Positions 11,879 to 23,644 of a stretch of DNA of 64,000 nucleotides are shown here, piece by piece. Source of the stretch: Perca fluviatilis. Its lineage: Eukaryota; Chordata; Actinopteri; Perciformes; Percidae. The translations under genes and the position numbers were made by a program. The notes beneath the pieces were generated by a model. That model was not told the DNA's origin. It was given only the letters and a program-made list of their open reading frames with translations, and made no database searches. The stretch spans positions 7,059,076 through 7,123,075 of the forward strand of contig NC_053115.1 of assembly GCF_010015445.1 (NCBI RefSeq), in the 5' to 3' direction. How positions within the stretch are numbered: position 1 is the stretch's first letter; each line of letters starts with the position of its first letter.

Positions 11879-14563
11879 AGAGTAGCGAAAGTCATTCAAT
11901 CATTAAGAAATTATTCCCTACAGCACAAATATGGCTGAAACCACAGCGTACAAAATGTATTCTTGACCCTGAAAATTGTTTGAATAAAAAAATCCCAAAG
12001 GAAACCGTTATTTTCTTTTTTGCTGAGGGTTATACGAGAATACTGATCCCACTCTTGTGTCCACTCCAGTAGCTTTTTTTCATGGTAAATGGACACTTAA
12101 CAATTTGCCTCTCATACACTTATTCGCACACACTCTTTAACCCTTACTCTGTCTGCAACACTATAAAATGATCAACAGTTGCCCATCACAGCAAAAATAT
12201 TGTTCTGTGGCAATGGTGCTATGTGGGAGTGTGCATTATTTGTACTGATGAAAGTGAAAATCAATATATGTCTGCTTTCTTGTGTTCCTAACAGATCTGA
12301 GGTGACAAATATCATCTCGGTTGAGCCAGATGATGATAAAAGTGGTCATAAAGATAAAAGCTTCCTCTGAGTCACCACAAACACTGAGAGGAAATGTTTA
12401 CATAATCAAACAGAGAGCTGTGTTGCTAGTGCTCAGTATAGTAGACAGTGAATACAACTATTTTCATTGTGACTTCCTGCACAAGTAATTTATATCTGGC
12501 TGGTCGTGTGTACTCTGGTTAGTCTAAGATCCCATCTGTTCTTCTCCCATTATGAGTCACGTTCTTTTACTCAGGAGAAGTGGTTGTAACAAGTCAATAG
12601 ACCAAACGTATGAACTAAAATTGAGTATTTGTTCACGTGGCTCATCTTCATCAGTCTCCAAACAACAACCAACCAAATGTTTCAAACTCTGAGCCTTGTC
12701 TTCATTCTGAACAGACGTTGTTCGGTGGATCATTAACTAGACACATCGCTGTAAGGCTGCATTCAAGAACCCCGGCCTCTCTACTTTGCATTCCTGTCAC
12801 AACCACTACGTGCCTGTCAGGGGGAAAGATGTGCACGGACTGATGGTCATAAGACCACGTGCCTTTTTAAGCCCCAGGTGAAGAAGAAACGGCTCGTCTG
12901 CTCGTGCTTGAGAATTTCATCAACTCGGATTATTTTATTTAGCAGCAGAGAAACTTCATTTTGACCAAAAAAAAAGCACTTATTCTTGCAATAAGCAGTG
13001 GTACAGAAAGGTCCCATGTCAAGTATGGTGCCTTTACATCAATAATTCATAGAATCCCAGTACAGTTGTGCTACATTTTAACATTCGCAGCTCCATGTGA
13101 AACTGAGGTTAAGGTTAGAGGACATGGGTATACATAGTAATGACACTGATTGTCTTTCTACATGTGCATGGTTAATAAAGCAAATGGTTGAAATTGAGTT
13201 TCCATTCATTGTACTATAGTGCTATTTACAGGCCGGCCAGCATGCAGGTTTTTGCTGAAGGCTGCATCAGCGTCTGACTGCAATTCCATCACAGGTGAAG
13301 TAAAGATGCAGTCACACTAGTGAGAACACCAGCTCCCTTGGTTCTGTTATTCACATAATATCAAACTAGATTTCAAGCAACATTATATAAAATGTCAGTG
13401 TATTAAATGTTACCTATCTTCTATTTTCTGGCTTGGTCTTTTTATTTATTTATTTTAGCGTCATAATGAAATTACCTATTTCAATTTTCAAATACACAAC
13501 GCAAAGTTTCTTTACTATCATTTACTTACAACAATGAGCTGTGAGACTACAGTGAGAGGGATGCAGATATTGGATTCAATAGCTTTATTGTGTCAGTGCC
13601 TTGCACATAGGCACTTTGGTGGCAGTTAATTAGAGTAAGAAAAAGCATCTCTCTTTTTATTAATCACCCACGGGGATTTGAAGAGGTAATCTGCTGTGCA
13701 AACAATCAATGGTCAAAATAGAGAGTATTGTATTGATTCAGTGGCAGCAAATGCAACCATTACCACCAAAGATCCAACAGTGTGGAGAGACAACAGCTTG
13801 GCATTTTCTTTATTTTGAAACGTTCATAAAAGGATGATTTCTTTGAGTTTATTCTTCAAAAACAATGTAAGATTATTCCAAGCGGTCAAGCCAATATGGT
13901 ACCAAAATCAATTCTGAAAATTGCACAGAGGTAGCATCATTTTAGCTTTTGCTTTTATACGTTCTTATCCCTGTATCATTTGTTTGGTAGAAAGCTTTTT
14001 TTTTTTTATCTTATCTCCATGTCCATACTCCTGTCCTGTTTCTTATCATCACAGTCTGCCTTAATTGCATGTTTGATCCATTGCACATGTAAAATGGTAT
14101 TTAGAGCTGCACAAAACTGGTTCAACACCTTGCTCTGTGAGCTCTAAGGGTTAAAGGCTGGCACTATGGTCTTTAACACATACTGTTCTTATAATAAATC
14201 CAGTTTCCCAAGTTTAAATTCTAATATTTCATAATATCACTCTCAAATTGTACTAGTAGTAAATGAAACAGGTGTAGCCTATCGTCCAGATCTGTTCCCA
14301 CCCACCTCAACCCGAAGCCGGTCAATGGCCCCTTCAGCACACCTTTTCCACTCATCATCACACAAACACAACACGCCACAGTTCCAACATCCCAGCCTAT
14401 TTTACAATTCTTATTATAATTCAATTTGAATTATATAAGTGGTAATGACTTTAACAAGCGCCTAAAGGGACATTTAGCAGTTGGCTAGTTTGTTTCTATT
14501 TTGTTTAAAAATATCTCTGGTACATGCAGCTGTGAATGTAAAAAAAAAAAAAAAAAAGCTTAC

Positions 14564-14850
14564 CTATGCAGGTTAGTTTCTGTCCTCTTCAGGGAAGCAA
14601 CCGCAGCCAGGTTTGCTCCTTGACTGACTTTAGAATAGCGCAGAGATGCTTGATCTTTGCTCGGGTTACCGGTAGATTCAAGATTACACCATTAGATTGG
14701 TTTTTTTTTGGGGTGGGGGGCGGGGGGGTTGTGGAAACCTGCTCGTACTCCCAAAGCGCTGGGACATGTAAAATATGTTGGTTTTCGGATTTAACTTCGG
14801 TCCTCTTTGCCTCAGTAGTGCTCCAGCTCGGCCCTCCCCTTTCAGCTTCC
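14564..14850 (-). other. mst1r: candidate non-coding first exon of mst1r
   Basis: A strong minus-strand donor (CATAG then GTAAGC, GT at 14562-14563) has no open frame in front of it. It matches the unpaired acceptor at 11879. The right-hand limit and the promoter are guesses; sequence from 14560 to 14850 is locally more GC-rich than its surroundings. The intron 11879-14563 holds no other gene that I can see. Confidence 0.35.
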
Positions 14851-14879
14851 GACTGACACTATCTGTCTGGAAACCAGTT

Positions 14880-16823
14880 CTGGATTAGCTACTGTCCATT
14901 TACCCCCCCCCACCGGCACTATTCCACACTGAACCAGCTTCAGAGCTACTTACAATACTTTGATTCTGCTCCCAAGTCTACAGTTTGCTTACTGTTAGGA
15001 ATATGACTGTTCTCATGATGGTATACTGTAAATCAATAAATCCTAAAACACAATATACAGTATATACGTAGTTATGGCACTCACATTTTCGTTGTTTGGG
15101 TCTCTGTGCAATGATAAAGGTTTATCTTACCTTATATGATAGATCAGTAAATACACAATAACAGTAAAGTAAATAATAACAATTGTATAATTATAGCCTA
15201 CTTGTTTTTAAATGTAACTAGTATTATAACTGTTTTATAACTATCATCAGTGGTGGAAATAAGTACATTTACTTAAGTACTGTACTCATGTACTATTGCA
15301 CAACTGTGAGGTACACTTGAGAATTTCAATCTTCTGCTACTTCTACTTCACTACATATCAGAGGGAACTTGTACATATTACTACATGTGTCTGACAGCTG
15401 GAGATACTAGTTACTTTTATCTTACTTTTTAAGGTGTTACAAACAAAACATAAATTTAAAAAAAATATGAATACTGTGCTATGGATTAAACTATCCAACT
15501 GTTTATAGTCAGAATGTGCTCCATCTCCACCAGCTGTAACATTAAAATGCTGCTGCTGCATGTTAAAAGCATCAGTAATAACATTCCAATACTATAATAT
15601 AGAAAATATAACCCTGAAAGAGACCATTCCACCCAACAAGTGCTTTTACTTTAATACATTTTGCTGTTAATACTTTTGTACTTATACTTAAGTGAAATCT
15701 TGAATGAATTTGACTTGTAACACTATTCTTTACAAAGCGATATTGCTACTTTGCAATTAGATAAGAGATGAGTACATCTTTCCGCCATTATGCCATTACT
15801 AATAAGTAAACACCAAGGTTACAGTCAAGAAAGACACATAATCTGTTTTATCACCAGCCATATATTTATTTATATCTAATAATTCTGGAATTGTGCAGCA
15901 GCCCTAAATCTGCACTGTTACAACCTTAAATTGGCCTTGTACAATAACAATTAGTTAAGGCATGATTTAGTGGAGGCAGATGTGACAACGTTGCAAAGCA
16001 GGATCCCATGAAGTGAACCTTGATGATTAGACACAAGCAGATACAATTAAATACTTTTCTTAATTAACATACAAATTATGGTAAATTAGAGAAAATTCTA
16101 ATGGTAACTGGAAGATCAAGTGACTGAAATGTTGATTCCTTTACACTGACAATACATATTAACACAGAAAAATGACAGCAGTAAACAGGTTACATACTCA
16201 TGAACGCATTTCTCTAAGGAGTGCCTTTTGCATTAAGAAAGTGCATAGATTTAAAATTACGATGGTTCTTACGGTTATTCATCATGTAAAGATAAAACAC
16301 AACAGGACTAGTGTTAATCCATATTTTGACAGTATACCTTTTAACAAGTGATCACATTCTACTGCAGGTCCTCAGAAAATTCCAGTTTTTTAATTGAAAT
16401 TTTATTCTTGATTTTGAAGAACTGCGCAGAAAGGATTTATAAAACAAAGACAGCATCTTTCATATTGTGAGAGGCATGTATAGGTCTGTTAAAGTTAGAA
16501 CAGAATATACAAACACCCCAGTTCATGTTGTTATTGTGTCTTCGATGATGCTTCCATCTGTTATTCAAATTGAACTAATAAAAATCTAGCCAGATAAAAT
16601 ACATCTTTAACTTACCTTCATTGCACAATCTACTTCATTACACATGTGTGAATTAGATCAGGGGAAACCAGAAGCAAAAAAAAAAGAAAAAGAAAGCATA
16701 GCTCTGACAATCATTTGTGAACACTGAACTGACTACTGCATCATCCGCAGCTGTTGTTAGCACCAAGCCGTCAATGTTTAGGGTGATGCTTTTTATTTCA
16801 GGAGGTCAGCCGGCAGCGAGGGC
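14880..16823. other. intergenic, mst1r to mon1a, with mon1a 3' UTR
   Basis: No gene is visible. 15248-15720 is a teleost dispersed repeat with arms rich in AAGTACATTTACTTAAGTACT and its reverse. The right part must contain the mon1a 3' UTR. AATAAA-like hexamers on the minus strand occur close to the stop (about 16793-16798) and near 16400, but I cannot choose between them. Confidence 0.5.
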
Positions 16824-19800
16824 TCAGTATGTGAGAGGACTCAGGATAAAGAGGCGATCCTCCTCCTTCCTGATCCACTTCAGCAGTTTGTGGACAGCAG
16901 AGACGGCCAAGGCCTTGGTCCCCAGCGGACTGAAGCAGAGGTAGAGCTCGAAGCCACTTGTCACCTGCAGCAAAGGAGGTAGAGCAAGACGAGGCGTGGG
17001 ACTAGGCCGGCTACATGAGTATTAACAGGATTTTACGATTGCTCTGGTTTAGCTTGATATGTAAAACTCTTTATGCAAAGAGCCAAACTGACTTGCTAAA
17101 TTCTTACCTTTAAAAACAAAATGCTGTCCTTACATACAAAGTGCAAAAGTCTACCTCACATGCTCCGTCCTCTGAATACAGCCACCTCATATCTTCGGTA
17201 TAGTATTACGACATAATAGCTCATCACCACTCATCAAAACACACAGACTTCCACCTACAATAGTCTTACATATTATCTACTGTTAGTTACTGGTTTTATG
17301 TTGTAATTGCTTTTAATATGCTTGTTTTATGTGTTTTTAATGTGCTAAATGTGCTGGTTTTACTGTAAAGCATCTTTGAGTACCATGTAAAGCGCTTTAT
17401 AAATAAAATGTATTATTATTATTATTATTATAATAGCTTACAACTTCACCACTCCTGTCATACCTTTCAAACTGTGTGGAGAGAAAAAAAGGAGGAAAAT
17501 GCAATACAAGAGGGAAAATGTTGTGATGTATTAAGTGACTGTTACAGTAGTGCTAATTGTAGTTTATTGGCATACAGTATTACCGTATCCCTGTGGCTTA
17601 CTGTATTTTAGACTATTAAACAAATGATTGAAATATCTAATGTTGTGAAACACACTGAGGGAAAAACTGTTGAAAATTGAGCCGGAGGTGTTGCAAAATA
17701 CGGTAAAAGACAGTACAAGCATCTCAGCACAGGAATTTCCCCAGTGTGGGATTAATAAAGTCTATCTTATCTTATCTCACAATGCCAGGCTTACCCATGC
17801 CAGCAGGTTTTCAGTTTCACTACAGCGGTAGAAGGAGCGGAGAGGTCTGGTTGGATGATGCAAGCTGCTGTGGAGGTCCTGGTACAGTCCCATCAACCTT
17901 TCCTGCTCTTTATCAGACTGGTACACTTCAGGGAACTCTGGACTGCAGGAACAGAAAGAAGAGTATCTTGTCAGAGGGATGCCAAGAATTAAAAGAAAAG
18001 AAATTGCGTTATTTGTGAAGCTGGCATGTTTGTTACGTAATTCAATAACTATGAAACTGTTTCAGCAGATGTCCTGCCCACCTGGTGTACAGCCCTGAGC
18101 TCTTTGATTTGTACAGGAAGTGCCTGAGCTCCGGGATGCCGACCTGCGCCACAGAATAGCTGGGACATTTAAGAGCTTCTTTCAGGGCCTGGTAGGCACT
18201 GCGCTTGCTCAGCCTCTCCAGGAACCGCCGCTTGCAGTCGGACATGTTAAAAAAGTCCTCTCGATCGGTTGAGACCAGGATGAGGCAGAGCTCGGACGCA
18301 GGCTCCAGATAGGAAATGTGAGCGTGGAAAAATCCTGCAGTGTTGAACTTTGGCAGACAGATCGGCGTCCAGCCTTCGCCCTCTCGAAAGGACGAGGAGG
18401 AGCCGACGAGGTTGAAGACCAGGTGCAAGTCTATGTGGTGCAGGAACTGGTCCTTTTTCCTCACCAGGGTAACCAGGCGGTCCCCCGCCAGCAGGATGGA
18501 GAACACCAGGTTCTTGGATTTGGCGGCCTGCAGGCCCGATGAGACCATGTCCCTGGCGGAGCTGGCCAGAGGCAGGCACGTGACGGCGCTGAGCAGCAGG
18601 CCGGGGTCTCGGTCCAGCCGGTGCAGCAGGTTGTCGGTGAGGTACTCGGAGCCGGCCAGCAGGCGGCGCAGGTCGTAGTTCTGCTTGTGCTGGAAGATGT
18701 GGTTGAGCTGGGTGAGGGTAAGCAGGCTGACGATCTGGTAGTAGATGTACTGCAGCTCCCGCAGCAGCTCCTTGTCTGACTGACAGGTTCGAGACACGCC
18801 CACCAGGACCAGAGGACTCTTGCTGAGGAAAACCACTTTACAGCCATCTGACACACAAAATGTTTACAGAGTTGACATGGATTCAACATAGTTCATAAAA
18901 TGCACTTTTTTTTTAAACTCAACTCAATATCAACCATATCCTACATCTAAAGAGTATTCTGACCTGCATGGATGGAACGAATGATGTTCTTCTCGGCCTC
19001 AACGAAGGATACGAGGGCCATCATAACCCCCGTGGTGCTGGACAGAGCCTCCTCCGTGCCGTAGCGGGTGTAGATTGGCTTTCCAGCCTCGCTCAGCACA
19101 AACACGTGCTTTCTGTGGCTCCTCCATGCCTCGCCGGTCACGTCTTCCTCCTTAGTCCTACTCTCTGATGTAATGTCGTTGTTGTGTTGCTCCTCTATGG
19201 TTTTCTCTCCCACCAGCACCTTGAGCTCCTCTGCACACTCTCCCGACTTGTCCAGTTCGGCCTCCCTCCGAACCTCATCCTCAGCCTCAGCAGTCAGATC
19301 CTCGAAAGACTGTGCATGAACAAACATAGCACTCTTCTGACCGGCACCTGTGTTAATGTAGGGATACATGATTGTCAAATGTTTGTCAGTGTAAGGTATG
19401 GATGGGTAAGGAATAAATAGATAAGCCTATAAAACAATAAAGCCCTGTTGGAGGCCGTTTCATCTGTTGGTCTAGCCCCATTAAGGACTGTCTAATCCAC
19501 TGAGTGGGAGACCAGTGGATAGCTGGTTCCCATAGAAAAGTCACAGATGGGGCTGTGCACTGCACTTTAATGGAGGTGAGGTGTTTAACCAGACATACAT
19601 TTGCCAAACCAACCACTTAGTTCTCAGCCTTTAAGTCCTTTCTTTTGTAAAAGTAAAACAATATTGTTTGAAAAACCTTCCAACAAAGTATAAATCTTCC
19701 CTTTTTCTGGCTAGTCCAAGTCAGTGAGGGTAGCGTCTTCTTTACATAGTTTGAAAACTTCTGACACAAAAGTATGATTCATACTTGATCGGAAGTGTTT

Positions 19801-21913
19801 TCAAACACTACATTTCAGGTTTACAGGAGAAAAGACTTCAAGGATAAAGACGTGCTAGTTGGTTTGGCAAATGCACTTCTGGTTAGCTTCCCCGCCTCCG
19901 CACATCTGCTCACCTAAGATTTTCTATGGGAACCATCCAGGACTGTCTCCCATGCAGTGGCTGAGACAGTCTCAAAGGGGGCTAATGCTGGCCAAAAAGG
20001 TAACTGAAAAAGCAGGTAAATGATACAAGGATATACTTTTGAATGCATACATTATGCCTTGTCAATTTGCAAGATAGGATTTTATCCTTTTACTAAAACA
20101 AAAAAGGAAAACTCTAATAACAAGTACATATATATTTTGAACACTGACTGATATTAGCCACAGTCCAGGATAAGCATCAATAACAGATGATATATTTGGT
20201 CTTTTAATGAACATATTATTAGTGACAAAAACAAGAATAGTCCTAGTTTAGGCTATCACTTTTCAGACCAGTCACAGCAAGAGAAATTACTATAAACTCT
20301 GGTCACAGCTTATCTAATTTAGAGAAAAAGAAAGTAGGAGAAGAATAGAACCAGTCTGATTATGAGCCAGCATGATAACACTACAAAAATGTCCTGTTTA
20401 TATCAAGGCTCAGTAGAGCAAATCCAGGAAAAAATACATAATTTCTCCTGTCAGACTTCGATTTGTTCAAGCTGGTTGTGACATACTCGCTGGTGCAGAC
20501 GTGCTTTCATTGTAACACTTTTTTTTACAGACTTCAGTCAGGAGATGTCTGTATTTTTACAGTTCTTGGAAAAGTATATGGTCATGTTTCCTTCATATAC
20601 TTTTAGTAAGGCAAGGTATTCCTAATGCGTTTAAGTCTTTTGCCACATAAACTTCGAGAGGTTATTAATATTATTACAGAGTAGGGTCTCAGAGCCCAAA
20701 ACTAATGATGCATTCAGGAGCTGCATGTCAAATTCCATTCTTTGAGAAGTAGATGACATTCCCCTCAAACAGCCAACAAAGTGGCATGCAGATTACAAAA
20801 GACATTATTTTAATCATATGTTCAATACTTCTTTGCACAAACAGGATGTGCATACTCATGCTCACTCATGTTCACACACACACACACACACACACAATTT
20901 TAAATGGAGAACTTCACCCTGTACCCAAGTGTTCCCAAGTATTACTGTCGTGCTTTATGCATGTTTTTGTCATGGTACAATTATGTATCCATTAAAAATC
21001 CATATTATTACAGGCATAGTCTGCTGATAATTTTGGACAGATGCCAAAGAGGGAATAACAAAAGGTTTAATTATGTATCAACGACACTGCATAAGAGTTA
21101 CTTAGAATTCAAGACAGTAGAACTCTACTTATCCATGGTTTGACGCATGACCAGCCCAACTGAAAGAGGTTTCTTTGTATAAGGGACACTGGTGTACTGT
21201 AAATGTTATACTTGTGTACTGTAAATAGTGTTGATGTTTTGGAATATAATTCCATGGGGGTTGGGCCAGGAGATGGATTATACAATTCATTCATTCATTC
21301 ACTTATTCAATGTAAATATGTTCAGACAGACCAACAGTTTTTGAAGTAAGCATGAGGGGACAAATGGTAATACAGATCCCATTGACTGTGGCCAATTTCG
21401 GGCCATTTACTTGTTGCTACAACTAAAGGCATTATATGTCACAGTGTACAGTGCCTGCAAGTGGGAGCAAACACACTTTTCACATTTCAATATATCTGAG
21501 CTTTCCAATCCACTCATGGTTAGGATAATCAAGATGTATGTGAGACTTAAATTACACTGAAGGTCTGTGTGACTGCCTACTGACAATGAATCTGCAAAAA
21601 AAAGTGCTGAATATGGAGCAGACTTACCTGGTTCAGTTCCCTCCACCAGACCTGGTGTGGGGCTGTCCGCCCTCTCAGAGCGAAGGTGGTCCACAGGAGC
21701 CAGAGTACCATCCTCCCATGACACAGTCCCCTTGTGGTCTTCTCCATCCATCACTGCTACTTAGGGCAGGGATGCACACCTGACTGACAGACAGACGGAC
21801 AGACAGACAGCTAGAGCGCTATATGGGACCAAAGGTCAACAACTTACTCCACAGCGCTGTGGACATAGGTCTGGCAATGCGAGACAAACAACTTTGTGAA
21901 ATGCAAATATAGC

Positions 21914-22000
<87 letters not shown>

Positions 22001-22440
22001 TTAACCTATTGCTTGAATTACCCCTGAAGGGATGAATAAAGTATATGTCTGTCTGACTATCTATCCATTTTGACCACCAGTGCGCGAGTCATTAAATGTT
22101 ATGGTCTGACTTCAGCCCCTTTTTACTTTCTGAGAAACGTCAGTTTCACTCTTGGTGCTAACGTTAACGTCACAAGCAACCGCTGGTGTAATGCTAAACT
22201 GGAAAACAGAATAAGATATTACTTTCTTGTAACATTTCTTCTTGGTGTTCACACTCCTCCAGTCTCAGAGAGATGTCTGATACTTTGTACAGTTACTTTG
22301 AGAGCTAACTTAGCCGAGCTCATCAACAGCATCTACGGCTAGCCGGGTCTGGTTTCACCGCTTTCGATCTGACAAAGAGCTCTCATGACTCGTTACATTA
22401 TTTCCAAATGATTACCTTTCATTTCTCGAGCTGTCTGCAT
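16824..22440 (-). CDS. mon1a: vacuolar fusion protein MON1 homolog A
   Basis: Subunit of the MON1-CCZ1 complex, the guanine nucleotide exchange factor for RAB7 that drives early-to-late endosome conversion. Coding exons in gene order: 22416-22440, 21628-21753, 18964-19347, 18082-18847, 17795-17942, 16824-16964. All phases join and give about 529 residues, near the family length. The N-terminal part is acidic and low in complexity, with the conserved blocks SPTPG and [13 protein letters not shown]. The longin-type domains follow ([42 protein letters not shown]). It ends [10 protein letters not shown] chose the ATG at 22440 because that short exon has a good donor and reads in frame into the next. 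Methionines at 22422 and 21751 are fallback starts. MON1A is preferred over MON1B because of the matching N-terminal blocks and the mst1r neighbour. Confidence 0.95.
19430..20030. repeat. fold-back repeat in mon1a intron
   Basis: Two diverged arms in opposite orientation share GGTTCCCATAGAAAA, the AGTGGGAGAC/GTCTCCCATG block and TTTGCCAAACCAAC. They lie at about 19477-19616 and 19860-19990, with about 240 bp between. The insert begins roughly 80-130 bp upstream of the acceptor of the exon at 18964-19347. Confidence 0.6.
20873..20897. repeat. (CA)n microsatellite
   Basis: Perfect CA dinucleotide run of about 12 units in a mon1a intron. Confidence 0.9.
21913..21999. repeat. compound (CTA)n(TTA)n microsatellite
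   Basis: About 13 CTA triplets pass directly into about 15 ATT triplets in the first mon1a intron. Confidence 0.95.
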
Positions 22441-23644
22441 TTGATCGCTGCGCTCCACAACTCTCTTCTCACTGCAACTAACTAGCTAACTAGCTAGCTA
22501 ACAAGCAGAGACTAGACCAGACTTGTAACGTTCTTCTAATGGTAGTCACCATGCCCTGCTAGGTTGCGGAAGTAGGAATTGTGGGATATGAAGTTCTCTT
22601 CGGGAGAATTGTTCAGGAGCAGTAAACAGGACGATTTGATTCAAATAAAACAAAAGTTGATTTTGAATTTTGATTTTGTGAATCACTCATGTAGCTCCAT
22701 TAAGCATATTACATTCAGATTACATTAAGCAATATTTGCTGTTATGTAGCTTAGTTCCTTATTGTATCTTTATGATGCATTCATAGCCCCTAGGACACCA
22801 AACAACTGCTTGCTAGTTCTCGAATCGAGATTATGGAAAACCAGGAACATCAGTTCTCATTGGTCTGAAAATGTTCTCCTTGGTTGAAAAAACTGAAATA
22901 TAACGTCCCCTCACAGTGCGTGTACATGTGTGAGATAAAGAGATTTAACGTTAAACAACAAAAAATGTATAGCAAATGAGTGGAGATTAATTCGTTAGTC
23001 CCTAATATATTTTAGCTTCTCTTATCATTAGTTTAAAAAAGAAGCTCTGTTTTACTTGTGAGTAACTTAATTGTATTAAAATACTTTGTAAGGTATTTTT
23101 TTAATACAAGCAAAGTGTTGTAGAAAAACTAAATTGACATTTAAGAAGAAATGTGTCTACGAACAGCACCTGAATGCAGCGTACGGGGCGGGACTTGGCG
23201 TTTGAACGTACAGCGGGGAAACGGAACAGTCAATTGTGTTTTTGTTAGCGAAGTTCTGTCTGATAGAGACAGTTTAACTCCACTAAAATGTCTTATTCCA
23301 CACAGTATTAGGGATTCTTGATTTCATTACGAAGGACTGCGCAATAACTTAACATCCTTGTTTTGTAAGTATGGCAACTGTTTAATACGGCAGCCAACTT
23401 TAACAAAAGCTAGCTAGCGTTAGCGTCGCAACATTTTGACGAGTGCAGGGCCAGTAACGTGTCAGCTATCAGCCAACATTAATGTTAACTTTAGATAGCT
23501 AACATTACTGTTAGATAGCTAGCATTAACACGTTACAGCTTGAGCCACACGAGCACGGTTATGCGGAGAGCAGATCACTGTTTGCACGTCAAGTAACAAT
23601 GGTTGCTATCCTATTCATAACAGGGAGATCCGTGTGACAGCAAG
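22441..23644. promoter_or_regulatory. head-to-head mon1a/traip promoter interval
   Basis: The mon1a start is at 22440 (minus) and the traip start at 23645 (plus), so the two 5' ends diverge from about 1.2 kb. traip has a non-coding first exon. A donor follows 23364 (TTTTGTAAGT) and an acceptor precedes 23624 (ATAACAG), which leaves 23624-23644 as leader before the ATG. Neither TATA box has a convincing position. Short AGCTAGC/TTAGC palindromes flank both ends. Whether the DNA acts as one bidirectional promoter is inference. Confidence 0.5.

Noticed and set aside
11463..11895. Alternative minus-strand frames over the first mst1r exon
   Set aside because: Shadow frames; the 414-codon frame carries the SEMA domain and joins the next exon in phase.
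18247..18889. Several 74-142 codon frames on both strands
   Set aside because: They overlap the mon1a exon 18082-18847 in other frames. Only the 270-codon minus frame matches MON1.
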